The notes under the pieces: model-generated
Databases searched by the model: none
What the model saw: only the letters and a program-made list of their open reading frames with translations
What the model was told of the DNA's origin: nothing
Program-made: the position numbers and the translations under genes
In this document: positions 48,471-57,500 of the stretch, one piece after another
Layout of the letters: each line of letters starts with the position of its first letter
How positions within the stretch are numbered: position 1 is the first letter of the stretch
Source: Oscillospiraceae bacterium
GTDB lineage: Bacteria; Bacillota; Clostridia; Oscillospirales; Oscillospiraceae
DNA length: 64,000 bases
NCBI GenBank assembly: GCA_009776445.1
Contig: WRNV01000001.1
Coordinates: 1 to 64,000, forward strand
Direction: 5' to 3'

Positions 48471-49397
48471 TTAGACTCGTTGCGCTATCCGTAGCTTTGC
48501 GCTCCTAGCCCTGGGGTTGAGTTCCGTCTCTGTTTTCTTTGGAACGATGGGCTTTTTTGTTATCAACTTTAGCGTTGGGACGAAGCCGCAGACGCATATT
48601 GGGAAATCTTTTGGGCAAACGCACCCTTTTTCGCGGGAGGCTAGCGAGTTTTTAATAATCCTGTCCTCAAGCGAATGGAAACTGATCACGCATATCCGCC
48701 CACCTGTTTTAAGTCTGTCCGGCACTGTTTTAAGCATTTGTGAAATGTTGCCGAGTTCGTCGTTTATTGCGATTCTTAGCGCCTGATAGCAGCGTTTTGA
48801 AGGGTGTTGCGCTTCCCTTCTCGCGGCTGCCGGGATCGCTGAGAGGATGACGTTGTTGAGCTGAAATGTCGTATCGATTGGTGCGGTGGAGCGTTTGCGC
48901 GTGATGGCCCTTGCTATCGGGCCGGCGTATCTTTCCTCGCCAAATTCATAAAACACTTTGCGGAGTTTCTCCTCCGTCCAAGTATTAATCGCGTCTCGCG
49001 CTGTCAGGTTTTCCCTTCTATCCATCCGCATATCCAGCGGCGCGTCATGCATATATGAAAACCCACGACTGCTGTCGTCTAGCTGGGGCGACGATGCCCC
49101 AAGGTCGAAAACCATCCCGTCTACTAGCTTGATGCCGTTTTTATCCAGTATCTCCGGTATATCGGCGAAGTTCCCATGTACCAGCGTAATTTGATCTTTA
49201 TACTCCAGAAGCCTTGCGCCCGCTTCGTTGATCGAGTCAGCGTCACGGTCGATCGCGACGAGTTTCCCGCTATGGAGTCTCTTCGCTATTTCGAGGGCAT
49301 GTCCCCCGCGCCCAAGCGTCCCATCGACATATATTCCGCCGGGAACGATCTTCAAGCCATCGATGCATTCGCTCAGCAACACTGGCGTGTGTTCCAT
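48471..49397 (-). CDS. rsmH: 16S rRNA (cytosine(1402)-N4)-methyltransferase RsmH
   Basis: SAM-dependent enzyme (formerly MraW), 308 residues. N-terminal HTPVLLSECIDGL, VDGTLGRGGHA (SAM loop), DRDADSI, FDLGASSPQLDDSSRGFSY, and the HPSKRCYQALRIAINDEL and FHSLEDRIIK motifs. Its ATG shares one base with the mraZ stop (TAATG). Confidence 0.97.
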   Translation of the reverse strand: MEHTPVLLSECIDGLKIVPGGIYVDGTLGRGGHALEIAKRLHSGKLVAIDRDADSINEAGARLLEYKDQITLVHGNFADIPEILDKNGIKLVDGMVFDLGASSPQLDDSSRGFSYMHDAPLDMRMDRRENLTARDAINTWTEEKLRKVFYEFGEERYAGPIARAITRKRSTAPIDTTFQLNNVILSAIPAAARREAQHPSKRCYQALRIAINDELGNISQMLKTVPDRLKTGGRICVISFHSLEDRIIKNSLASREKGCVCPKDFPICVCGFVPTLKLITKKPIVPKKTETELNPRARSAKLRIAQRV

Positions 49398-49813
49398 CAG
49401 AACTCGTACTTTTCAATTACGTTTCTGAGATTGTCGCGATCCCGTTCTCTGTCTTCAATGCTCTTGTAAATCTCAGAATCCCAGATTTGTACATACAGTC
49501 CTGTTCCGATAATGGTGACGTTTTTCTTAAGCCCGGCGAAGTCGCGAAGGTCTTTGGTCAGCGGTACGCGTCCCTGGCCGTCAAGTTCGACTTCGGACGC
49601 GTTTGAGAAAAGTTGGCGCAACTCCATTTGCGCTGACTGTGGCATAGTCTCAAGTTTTTCTTCCGCCTTACGCCAGCGTTCGGCTGTGTATATCGTGAGA
49701 CATTCTTCAAATGATATAGTAACGTAAAATGTGTTCCCTAGCTTTTCGCGTAAACGGGCAGGGATGAACAGACGCCCTTTGGCATCTATCGAATGTTGGA
49801 ATTTTCCATACAT
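49397..49813 (-). CDS. mraZ: Transcriptional regulator MraZ
   Basis: 138 residues with two AbrB-like swapped-hairpin domains (QHSIDAKGRLFIPARLREKLG and ASEVELDGQGRVPLTKDLRDFA). In other bacteria MraZ binds repeats in its own promoter and controls the dcw operon; matching decamer repeats lie upstream (49845-49874). Ribosome site GGGGAAG. First gene of the nine-gene cluster ending in ftsZ. Confidence 0.96.
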   Translation of the reverse strand: MYGKFQHSIDAKGRLFIPARLREKLGNTFYVTISFEECLTIYTAERWRKAEEKLETMPQSAQMELRQLFSNASEVELDGQGRVPLTKDLRDFAGLKKNVTIIGTGLYVQIWDSEIYKSIEDRERDRDNLRNVIEKYEF

Positions 49814-49844
49814 TTGCTTCCCCGCCTATCCAGATCGTGGGACA

Positions 49845-49915
49845 ATTAAACACTTTACCCCACTATCCCCCACTTCAATGTCTTTGATTATAATCGCGTC
49901 CCAGGCGGGTGTCAA
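49845..49915 (-). promoter_or_regulatory. dcw-cluster promoter with MraZ operator repeats
   Basis: On the minus strand: TTGACA (49915-49910), 17-base spacer, TATAAT (49892-49887), all consensus. From 49874 to 49845 follow three 10-bp direct repeats AGTGGGGGAT, AGTGGGGTAA, AGTGTTTAAT; the first two contain the TGGG core known from MraZ boxes with 10-bp spacing. They would lie just after the transcription start, a repressing position. Confidence 0.82.
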
Positions 49916-50119
49916 TAAGAATTACGAAAAAAATCAAATATTTTTCATAAATTTTCATAAATCGAGGGGTTTTTTATCAGACGGGCAGGCACAAATTTTT
50001 GGGTACAATATGTTGTGCTCCCAATGATTTCTGCACACAAGAATGGGCAGACCTGCGTGTCTGCCCCTGTGTGTGTCTGCCCTGTATGTTACAGCCTTTC
50101 CTCGCTGCAAGAATTGATA

Positions 50120-50155
50120 TTGACGTAGGTGTACAATTGGTGTATAATCGGTGTA
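50120..50155 (+). promoter_or_regulatory. Promoter and repeat operator of the relBE pair
   Basis: TTGACG (50120-50125), 17 bases, TATAAT (50143-50148). Overlaying it, GGTGTA occurs at 50128, 50139 and 50150, exactly 11 bases apart, as expected for cooperative binding of a ribbon-helix-helix antitoxin that represses its own operon. Confidence 0.7.
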
Positions 50156-50179
50156 TAAAATATGAAAAGAGTGACAGAC

Positions 50180-50419
50180 ATGGAGCAAAAAGTTAGACTT
50201 AATATTAATCTTGATTCTGGACTTAAAAATGAAACAGCAAAAATGCTTGATAGTTTAGGATTGGATTTCACAACAGCAATAAACGTGTATTTTAAACAAA
50301 TTGTTAAAAAGAGGAAAATTCCATTTGAAATTTCAGATACCAGTTATCTATCCATTGAAGAAGTTGCTGGTACAAACTGGCGTGACAATCTGGGCGAAGT
50401 TGAGGATGAATGGGAATAA
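50180..50419 (+). CDS. RelB/DinJ-family antitoxin
   Basis: 79 residues. N-terminal ribbon-helix-helix (VRLNINLDSGLKNETAKMLDSLGLDFTTAINVYFKQIV) for DNA binding, then an acidic C-terminal toxin-neutralising tail (SIEEVAG...EVEDEWE). ATG at 50180 chosen because the transcript likely begins near 50155, leaving almost no leader for the upstream ATG at 50162. Stop overlaps the toxin start (TAATG). AT-rich gene, probably acquired. Confidence 0.82.
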   Translation: MEQKVRLNINLDSGLKNETAKMLDSLGLDFTTAINVYFKQIVKKRKIPFEISDTSYLSIEEVAGTNWRDNLGEVEDEWE

Positions 50420-50715
50420 TGTATAAGCCTGTTTTTACTGTGTATTCACAATTAGATTTTAACGATTTAGATGGCAACCAAAAAATACAGATTCTAAAAT
50501 CATTAACTAAAATCGAAAAAAGCGGTATGAATACGGGACAACCCTTGTCTGGTAATCTTTGGGATTGTCGCAAACTGAAACACAAAAGGTTAGGTTTAAG
50601 AGTAGTATTCAGGCAGTCCGAAATTGGAATTGAAATTATCGAAATCGTAACCGTTGGAAAACGTGAAGATGATGAAGTATACAAAATCGCTGCTAAAAGG
50701 CTTGGCAGGATTTAG
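50419..50715 (+). CDS. RelE/YafQ-like mRNA interferase toxin
   Basis: 98 residues with the RelE fold order: helices DFNDLDGNQKIQILKSLTKIEK, PLSGNLWDCRKLKHKRLGLRVVFRQ (basic ribosome/RNA surface), and EIIEIVTVGKREDDEVYKIAAKRL at the end. The toxin would cleave mRNA on the ribosome. Coupled to the antitoxin by TAATG; an in-frame ATG at 50410 is also possible. Confidence 0.8.
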   Translation: MYKPVFTVYSQLDFNDLDGNQKIQILKSLTKIEKSGMNTGQPLSGNLWDCRKLKHKRLGLRVVFRQSEIGIEIIEIVTVGKREDDEVYKIAAKRLGRI

Positions 50716-50806
50716 CATTTTGTACGTCATGCAAAATGCAAAATAAAGTGATGCTGTGAAGGTGTTGCATCTAGTAGGTTCAGGCTATAGTTCACATGGT
50801 CCCCCC

Positions 50807-50840
50807 CGTCATTGCGAGCCGCTGCGAAGCAACCCAGTCC
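50807..50840. repeat. Fragment of a GTCATTGCGAG-type dispersed repeat
   Basis: CGTCATTGCGAGCC followed by GCGAAGCAACC. Text of this form recurs in intergenic regions of many bacteria as one arm of a palindromic repeat. Only one arm is seen here. Confidence 0.45.
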
Positions 50841-50930
50841 CCTTTACGCCCATTCCCAAATGCCCATTGAACAGCAACCACGGGTATAAAGAATTCGTAA
50901 AGATTTTATAAATAGAAAAATGCCATACCC

Positions 50931-50986
50931 GATAACTTTTTTTGCCTGATAACTTTTTTTGACTTTTCGCTGAGTTGGGGTATAAT
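50931..50986 (+). promoter_or_regulatory. Tandem 17-bp repeat merged with a promoter
   Basis: GATAACTTTTTTTGCCT and GATAACTTTTTTTGACT stand head to tail (50931-50964). The end of the second supplies TTGACT (50959-50964); 16 bases later TATAAT (50981-50986) follows. Confidence 0.65.
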
Positions 50987-50989
50987 AAA

Positions 50990-51101
50990 ATTGTAGCAAG
51001 TGCTACGGAGATAATTCTGGTGCTTCGCCACCGTAAGCGCGACTTGTAATGCGAGGGGCGGTTGCATAACCGCTCCTCATTGTGGGTTTTGGGGGATAAT
51101 T
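50990..51101 (+). ncRNA. Structured leader of unknown class
   Basis: Three successive hairpins can form: GTAGCA-AG-TGCTAC, TGGTG-CTTCG-CCACC and GAGGGGCGGTT-GCAT-AACCGCTCCTC (51049-51079 region). They lie between the promoter and a short reading frame. I do not recognise any known riboswitch consensus; a search with structural models would settle it. Confidence 0.4.
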
Positions 51102-51185
51102 ATGGACAAGTTATTAGATTTTTATGTCACGGCTAAGGTCATAGGAGTTCGGTCTTATCCGGAGACAGATAAAAAGAGCGGGTGA
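51102..51185 (+). CDS. Short reading frame of 27 codons, possible HD-hydrolase remnant or small protein
   Basis: Starts MDKLLDFYVTAK, preceded by GGGGG at seven bases and by its own promoter and hairpin leader. The first dozen residues resemble the start of YfbR-type HD nucleotidases, but the frame ends after 27 residues and no HD motif follows. It may be a truncated gene or a genuine small protein. The rest of 51186-51528 holds only inverted repeats. Confidence 0.35.
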   Translation: MDKLLDFYVTAKVIGVRSYPETDKKSG

Positions 51186-51219
51186 ATAAAAGCGGAAGGC
51201 TTTAACACTTTAAAGAGCA

Positions 51220-51240
51220 ATTGTGCCAAAATGGCACAAT
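51220..51240. repeat. Perfect 9-bp inverted repeat
   Basis: ATTGTGCCA, loop AAA, TGGCACAAT. Could be an operator or a stray hairpin; no gene start adjoins it. Confidence 0.5.
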
Positions 51241-51467
51241 ACAAAAACGCAACCAACGGCGGCGCGTCTTGTCGCACACTTCCTTGTGTACTATTTACAG
51301 TACCGTTTACTCCTTGCAGAATGTTGAAAAACACTTGATATATACTCGCCACTCGAATAGAATTGTACATATATTCGATGATTGAAGGACGCAGCAATTA
51401 CCAATGTGAAATTGTAAAACACGTACGCAGTGGGGACGCGATGCTGGTACTACAGCAAATATATTGA

Positions 51468-51497
51468 GGCTGTCGCGCATTGCATAGCGCGACAGCC
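51468..51497 (-). terminator. Strong hairpin after the giant surface-protein gene
   Basis: GGCTGTCGCGC (51468-51478) is perfectly complementary to GCGCGACAGCC (51487-51497) with an 8-base loop, 32 bases past the minus-strand stop. No T-run follows. Confidence 0.55.
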
Positions 51498-51528
51498 CCC
51501 GAAGACTTTTCTCCGTCTATAATAACTG

Positions 51529-54500
51529 TTAAACTATCCTCAATGTGATGCTGTCTAATAGCTTATTCTCGGAGCTATAGAGTAACAATGTCAATTGCCC
51601 TGCATACTTGTTTTTATTGACGCTGACTAGCCCATAAGCATTGACCGTGGCCAGCTGCGAATTCGCAATAACCCATTTGATGCCACTCATGATCAATGCC
51701 CCGTCCAGAGTTGCGTAGAATTGCGCTTCACTACCTATGGGCAGTGTTATATTGGCTGGAGCGGGTTGGAAGTTCGAATAGTAAATCTTATACCCTTTCG
51801 GCACCGCTACGACCCAATTTGCGTATACTTGTACTATCATGGTTTCATCATTGTAGTTCGGCATTATGAAGCTGGTATCGGCATTGTTGGCGTTCTCAAA
51901 AGTCACGCCGGGGCTTTCCGTCGTCCAGTTTTCAAACTGCATGCCTGTCGGCGGTGTTCCTGCGCTAATATTGACCGTCGCGCCCGACTCGTAGTCGCCG
52001 CTGCCCGTCGCGCCGTCGCCATCGCTAATGACTGTAACGGTATAAGTCGGCGTGGGTGGCACAGGATTCACTGTGATTTCAAAATCCTGTGTGTAATCAG
52101 TTTCGTCTGACAAACCGTTTGCAATTGTTGCCGTTACGGTGACGATTCCCTCAGATGTGGCGAATAGTGTATCGTCAGTTATTGTCGCGCCAGTTGTTCC
52201 GGCGTTTTGTATACTCCATATAATATCTTTGTTTGTTGCGTCGGATGGTTCGACTATACCGGTTAAGATAAGCGGTGTTCCAACGGTTGTCGAAGTAGGT
52301 AAGCCTGAAATAACCGTCACTGGTATGAAAGGCGGCTCTGGTATACTATTCACCTGGATCTTTAAGTTTCGCACTGAGTTACTATTTTCATAAGGAGCGC
52401 CGCCCGGGTAGGTAGTGCCGTTGCCATTCAAGTCGCTGATAGAATCCCCGAACCAGTACGTGTATGCAAAGCCAGCAAGCAAATTAATGTTGAAACTGCC
52501 AACGGCGCCTTGGATGCCGTTGCTGCCAGCAGCGCCAGGGGCACCATCCCTAATTCCTTGGGATGCTATACCACCGCTGCCGCCAGTTCCGCCATTACCA
52601 CTAGTACCGCCGCCAATAGCCGCGCCAGAAGAGCTACTGGCGGTCAGCGTTCCGGAAATGACTGCAATGCTACCACCGCTGCCGCTATTACCGCCGTTGC
52701 CACCGTTGCCACCATGGCCGCCGTAGTCGCGGTAAAGTAAACGGGAGTTGCTGTCGCCGCCCCTTCCACCAATTCCGCCATTGCCTCCAGCGCCACCACC
52801 AATGGCTGCGCCATGAGTACTGTTGGCGGTCAGCGTTCCGGATAATATTGTAAAGTTACCTCCGACACCGCCATTACCGCCGTTGCCACCTCTCCCACCA
52901 TTGCCACCGTAGATGTTGTTAAATATACTGCCGTTGCCGTCACCGCCCCTTCCACCAGCGCCGCCGTTACCACCAGCTCCTCCGCCAATACCCGCGCCGT
53001 CTCTGCTTGTAGCCAAGATTGTACCGTCTCTTACAACGACAGTTCCGCCATTATTGCCATTGCTGCCGTCATCTCCAGGACTTCCATTTTCTCCCCTTTG
53101 TCCATTTTCACCATCAACTCCAGCTACTCCATGTGACCCGGCACTGCCGCCGATCGCCGCTCCTCTATTGGCAGTGACGTTCAGACTTCCCGAGCCATCA
53201 AAGCTCAAGGTTGCTGCGGTGGTCTGTATCCCCGCATAGTTTTCGCTGGTTGCGGTCACAGTGTTCGTTCCATCAAGCATCAATACTGCGTATGCCCCAG
53301 CATTCAGTGTAATGGGTGAGGATTCTGCGTAACTCATATTTATGTCCTGCAGAGTGACAATCCGTGGACTCGCAGCTGTACCACCGCTTATGACGATGCG
53401 TCTGTTCATGACTTGATTTGTCCCCGTCATCATGACAGTAACGTCGCCTGTGATTGTGTACGTGCCGCCGTTGTACGACCAGCCAATTCCGCTGCTAGGT
53501 GGGGAAGCATTTGATAAGTCGATGGTTGGTTCACTAACTTCTGGTTCCACATATACCGCGTTTACTATTCTATCGTATGTTATATTCGTAAAGTCAGATA
53601 TGTCCCATTGACCGTTCATACCCGGTTTTTTGGGTACCGGCGGTATTTCGGCTAAGCTTTCGCCGTGTCTTACAAGGATGATAATATCGTCGAAGCCTTC
53701 AGATTTGAATGTAATTTTGTGAAGATAGTCCGGAGCCAAATTCCATTTTGCGTGTAACACAGTATCGTTTGTGATCCGGTCTGAGGCAAAATTCCATTCC
53801 TGCCCTTCGGTACACGCTGGGTCTTTATACCACCCGTCAAATACGAGGCCTTCGAAACTTGGCACGGCTGGCGCTGAAATGGCGGCGCCATACTTAATGT
53901 TATGTAGTGAGTCAATAATCGAGCCACCATACGTATAGAAGCTAACCGAATATGTCAGTTCGCTGCGGCTGAGTTCATTGCCAGCTTCGTCATAAGCCAC
54001 GATGTAGTCAATGTTGCCCTCTTTTATGCTTTCGATACTTATTGATTTGCTGTTTGTAAGGACAAGTAAATCAAAAACATTATCATCGCGCATCGCCTCA
54101 ACAGTCATTGTCCCAAGTGGCTGTGAAGATGAAATCGTGATGGAATCCGGCGAAAGCGTCAGTTTCAGGTCTGCGGCGTTGGCTGTGACCCCTGTGGTTT
54201 CCCATGGGAAGTTTACGTCGTTTATTGTACTTTGAATGCTAATTCCAGAGATACTATCGGGACTGTCTACTTTAGCCATAACCTCGACTTCCCCTGTGCT
54301 GTTGAATTTCAATTGATTGTTACTTTGTGATGTTACTTGAGCAAAACAGACATCTCCAAAAGTAACAGCAGTAGTGTAATTATCATATATTGCGTGGGAA
54401 GGCGTGACTATATATTGTTTGTTTTCGTCGAAATAATAATTACTAAACGTTCCATCTTCATCAGTATCGGTATAAATTAACGGCAGTGAACCTTCATATA

Positions 54501-57500
54501 TATCGTCATCAATACACGACTGCTTTCCATCGTCGCCAAATATTTCGAACTGTGTGTAATTCGTGGTAATCATATCGAAAACAGTCTCATCATCAGTCTC
54601 ATCATCAGGATCGTTGGACACTGCGAAAGCGCTAAGCGCGGAACTATATGGTTGAATTGGCGCGCTTCCCCTGTTTTTTAATTCCGATTCTAAATTCTTG
54701 GTGTAGTACACTGAACGATTTACCGAAGTCAAGATTCTTAGCGTATAATCCTTTACGTTTATACCATTCCATGAACTACCGCTACGGTAATACGTTGCGT
54801 TGCTATAATCACTCTTTACTAAAAAATATGCCTCCTCTAGTGTTGATGCGTTTGGATCAAAAAGATGCACCTTGTAGTAGTCGCCATACTCAGTAACCTT
54901 CCATCCCATTACCGCGTGGGCGCCAATATCAAATCCGCTGGGGCGTGTACCGAAAACTATCAGGACAAAGTCCCCTGTACTTTCAGCCTCTTTGGCAAGC
55001 TCCACCATCCTTGACAGCGCCTTGTGACTATTGAATACGTTTGAGGATTTAAAATATGCCTTCCTAAAACTAGGTAAAGCCTGTGATAATTGATAGAAAT
55101 TTACAAGTGATTCTATTCCCAAACTGTTTACTGGATAGCTTTTTATATCTTTTGTGTTTGTGGCACCAGGGTAAAAGAAACCTGGCGTTAAGTATCGACC
55201 CGCAAATAACGCTTCGCAAATAGCCATTCCCGCACAGGATCCCCGCCACTTTCTGTTTCGGAAGAATTTAACGACGCCTCTTTGTACACAATTCAGTCCA
55301 TCAGTGAGGATGTCATAATATTGATCCGCAATCCGGTATTTATTGGTAGTAAAATACTCATCATGGTTTGTAAAGCAAAACAAATCATCCTCGGTTATAT
55401 AATCCCTCCGCCAATTTGCGTAAATTGTCACGTTGTTTTCTATACTAGGTGAAAGATTGAAAACATCGAACCATTCATATCCATAACACTGCTGATTTGC
55501 GTACCACCCAGCAAATTGATAACCGGTTCGCTTGGGAACCTCTTTGGGTTTAGTTGCCTTCGCGCCAATTAGTATATTTTGTGCTGACGGCGGGGTAACG
55601 TTAGGGAGGTGGGGGTAATTCAAATCAAAGGTGACAGTCCTATATATTTCCGACAACGGTTGCAATTGAAGCGAAACCGGGATCGTCTTGTCCTGCATAC
55701 CATCCGCCGAAATGGTTATTGTGAACGTAACACTTTTTGCGCTTGTCTGCGGACGCGCCATTAATGTCCACCGCGCTTGCCATTCGTTGGAGCTTGAGAT
55801 GCTTGACGTTGCTAATGAGGTTGTGCCGTACGCAAGATATAATTCCGGGGGCAGCGATATCCGCGCTGTTACATTGTTGTAGGATTGGGCAACAATGTTT
55901 TTGACGAAAGCGGTTACTGAAAATGGGTTGTCGGCATAAACGCCGTTTTCTGTGGAAAACATGATTACCGGGGAATTGATGCGTACCGACAGGGGCGGGT
56001 CTAAGTCGTTCGTCGAATAATCACTGATCCCATAGTAGGTAGCAACAGTTCTTGATTGGTTTGCGGCTACTGTCCGCGGGTTAAAGTACGCAGCTACTGC
56101 GCTGTCAGTTGTTAGGTAGCGTCCCTGGTTTACTGTGTAATTCCAGACGGATCGTTGGATATCAGGGCAGGAGACAAACTGAACCTTATCCGGCCTTTCC
56201 TCCCCCACTCTATAGAATAACCCAGACGCAATTGTACTTGGGGTGGACGGGTTATCGTAAGCCTGCCAATACTCTGGAACAGATGAGCCTGCGAGTTCAA
56301 GCTCCGTCGTAACAACGCCTATGCCCGAAACCGGAATAACGAAGGGCGCGCCGTTATTGTCGCCTACTTGGGTATCAAGCATGATCCTGCCGCCAATTTG
56401 TTTTGGAGTATTTCCCTTATTTGTCATCGTGTATCGAATATTCATGATGTCCGCTCTGTTTGTATTTGGATTGTTTTCAAATGTCAGTATTTGTTTGACC
56501 TCAACATCTCCAATCATCCCTGTTGAGACGCATTGTGTGCCGTCGATGTTAAATGAACTGCTCGTAGCGTAAAAGTACGAATCCTTCCCATCGACCCTTA
56601 CAAGGAATCCGGGAAACCATGGATTGGGGTGGCTGAACAAAAGTTTTTTGTTGTTATCAGTGGTTGTATTGGGGTTCCCTCCGGTAGTACCCATTGTGTA
56701 TTTTCCGTCGTTTGCCACAAATGCTGTGATATACTCGTTAGACATAGTACCGCCGCCCAATGCGTTTTGAACCTTGAGTTTCTTTATATTGTTTGAATTT
56801 ACGAATGATGAACCATTGGCATAGGATGTGCCATTTTCAGTGAATGAATTGGGTGCAGAATAATCATAGCTGCTCCAGATAGTAGCTGGACCGGTACTGG
56901 TGTTGACGCTAAACGAGCCGACTGAACCAACACTGCCGTCTGAAGCAGTTCCGTTTCCGGTTGCGCCGGCAAGACCACCGGCACCCCCTCCACATGCCGC
57001 TGAATATGTGTTATTGGTATAAGCTTCAAATATGCCCGAGTTAATGACAGTTGTTCCTCCCGCGCCGCCATTACCACCTGCGGCTTTGTTTCCGCGTAGT
57101 TGGGGATAATCCATGTGCGCGCTTCCGCCGCCTCCGCCGATACCACCGTTGCCGCCACCTATTCCCGCTGCCCAACTGTTGCTCGCTCTAACCGCGCCTC
57201 CATTTAAGGTTAAGATTGCTCCGTTTCCGCCAGTGCCGCCGCCGCCGCCATTCCCGCCACGCACATTTGAAGCAGAGCCACCGCCATAACCGCCATTGCC
57301 GCCTGCGCCGCCTCCGATGCCAGGACCATATATAAGGCCGCCGCCACCTGTTGCCGTGATGTTCCCTCCGTATATAACGAGTGAACCCCCATTTCCGCCG
57401 TTGCCACCGCTACCGCCGTTAGTACGACTTGGACTGTTGGAGCCGTTACCGCCATCGCCGCCTCGACCACCGCCAATACCTGCCGCTCCGGCGCCTCCTG

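Noticed and set aside
51155..51397. 80-codon minus-strand frame between the relBE pair and the giant gene
   Set aside because: No ribosome site, no recognisable family, and it crosses the inverted repeat at 51220-51240.
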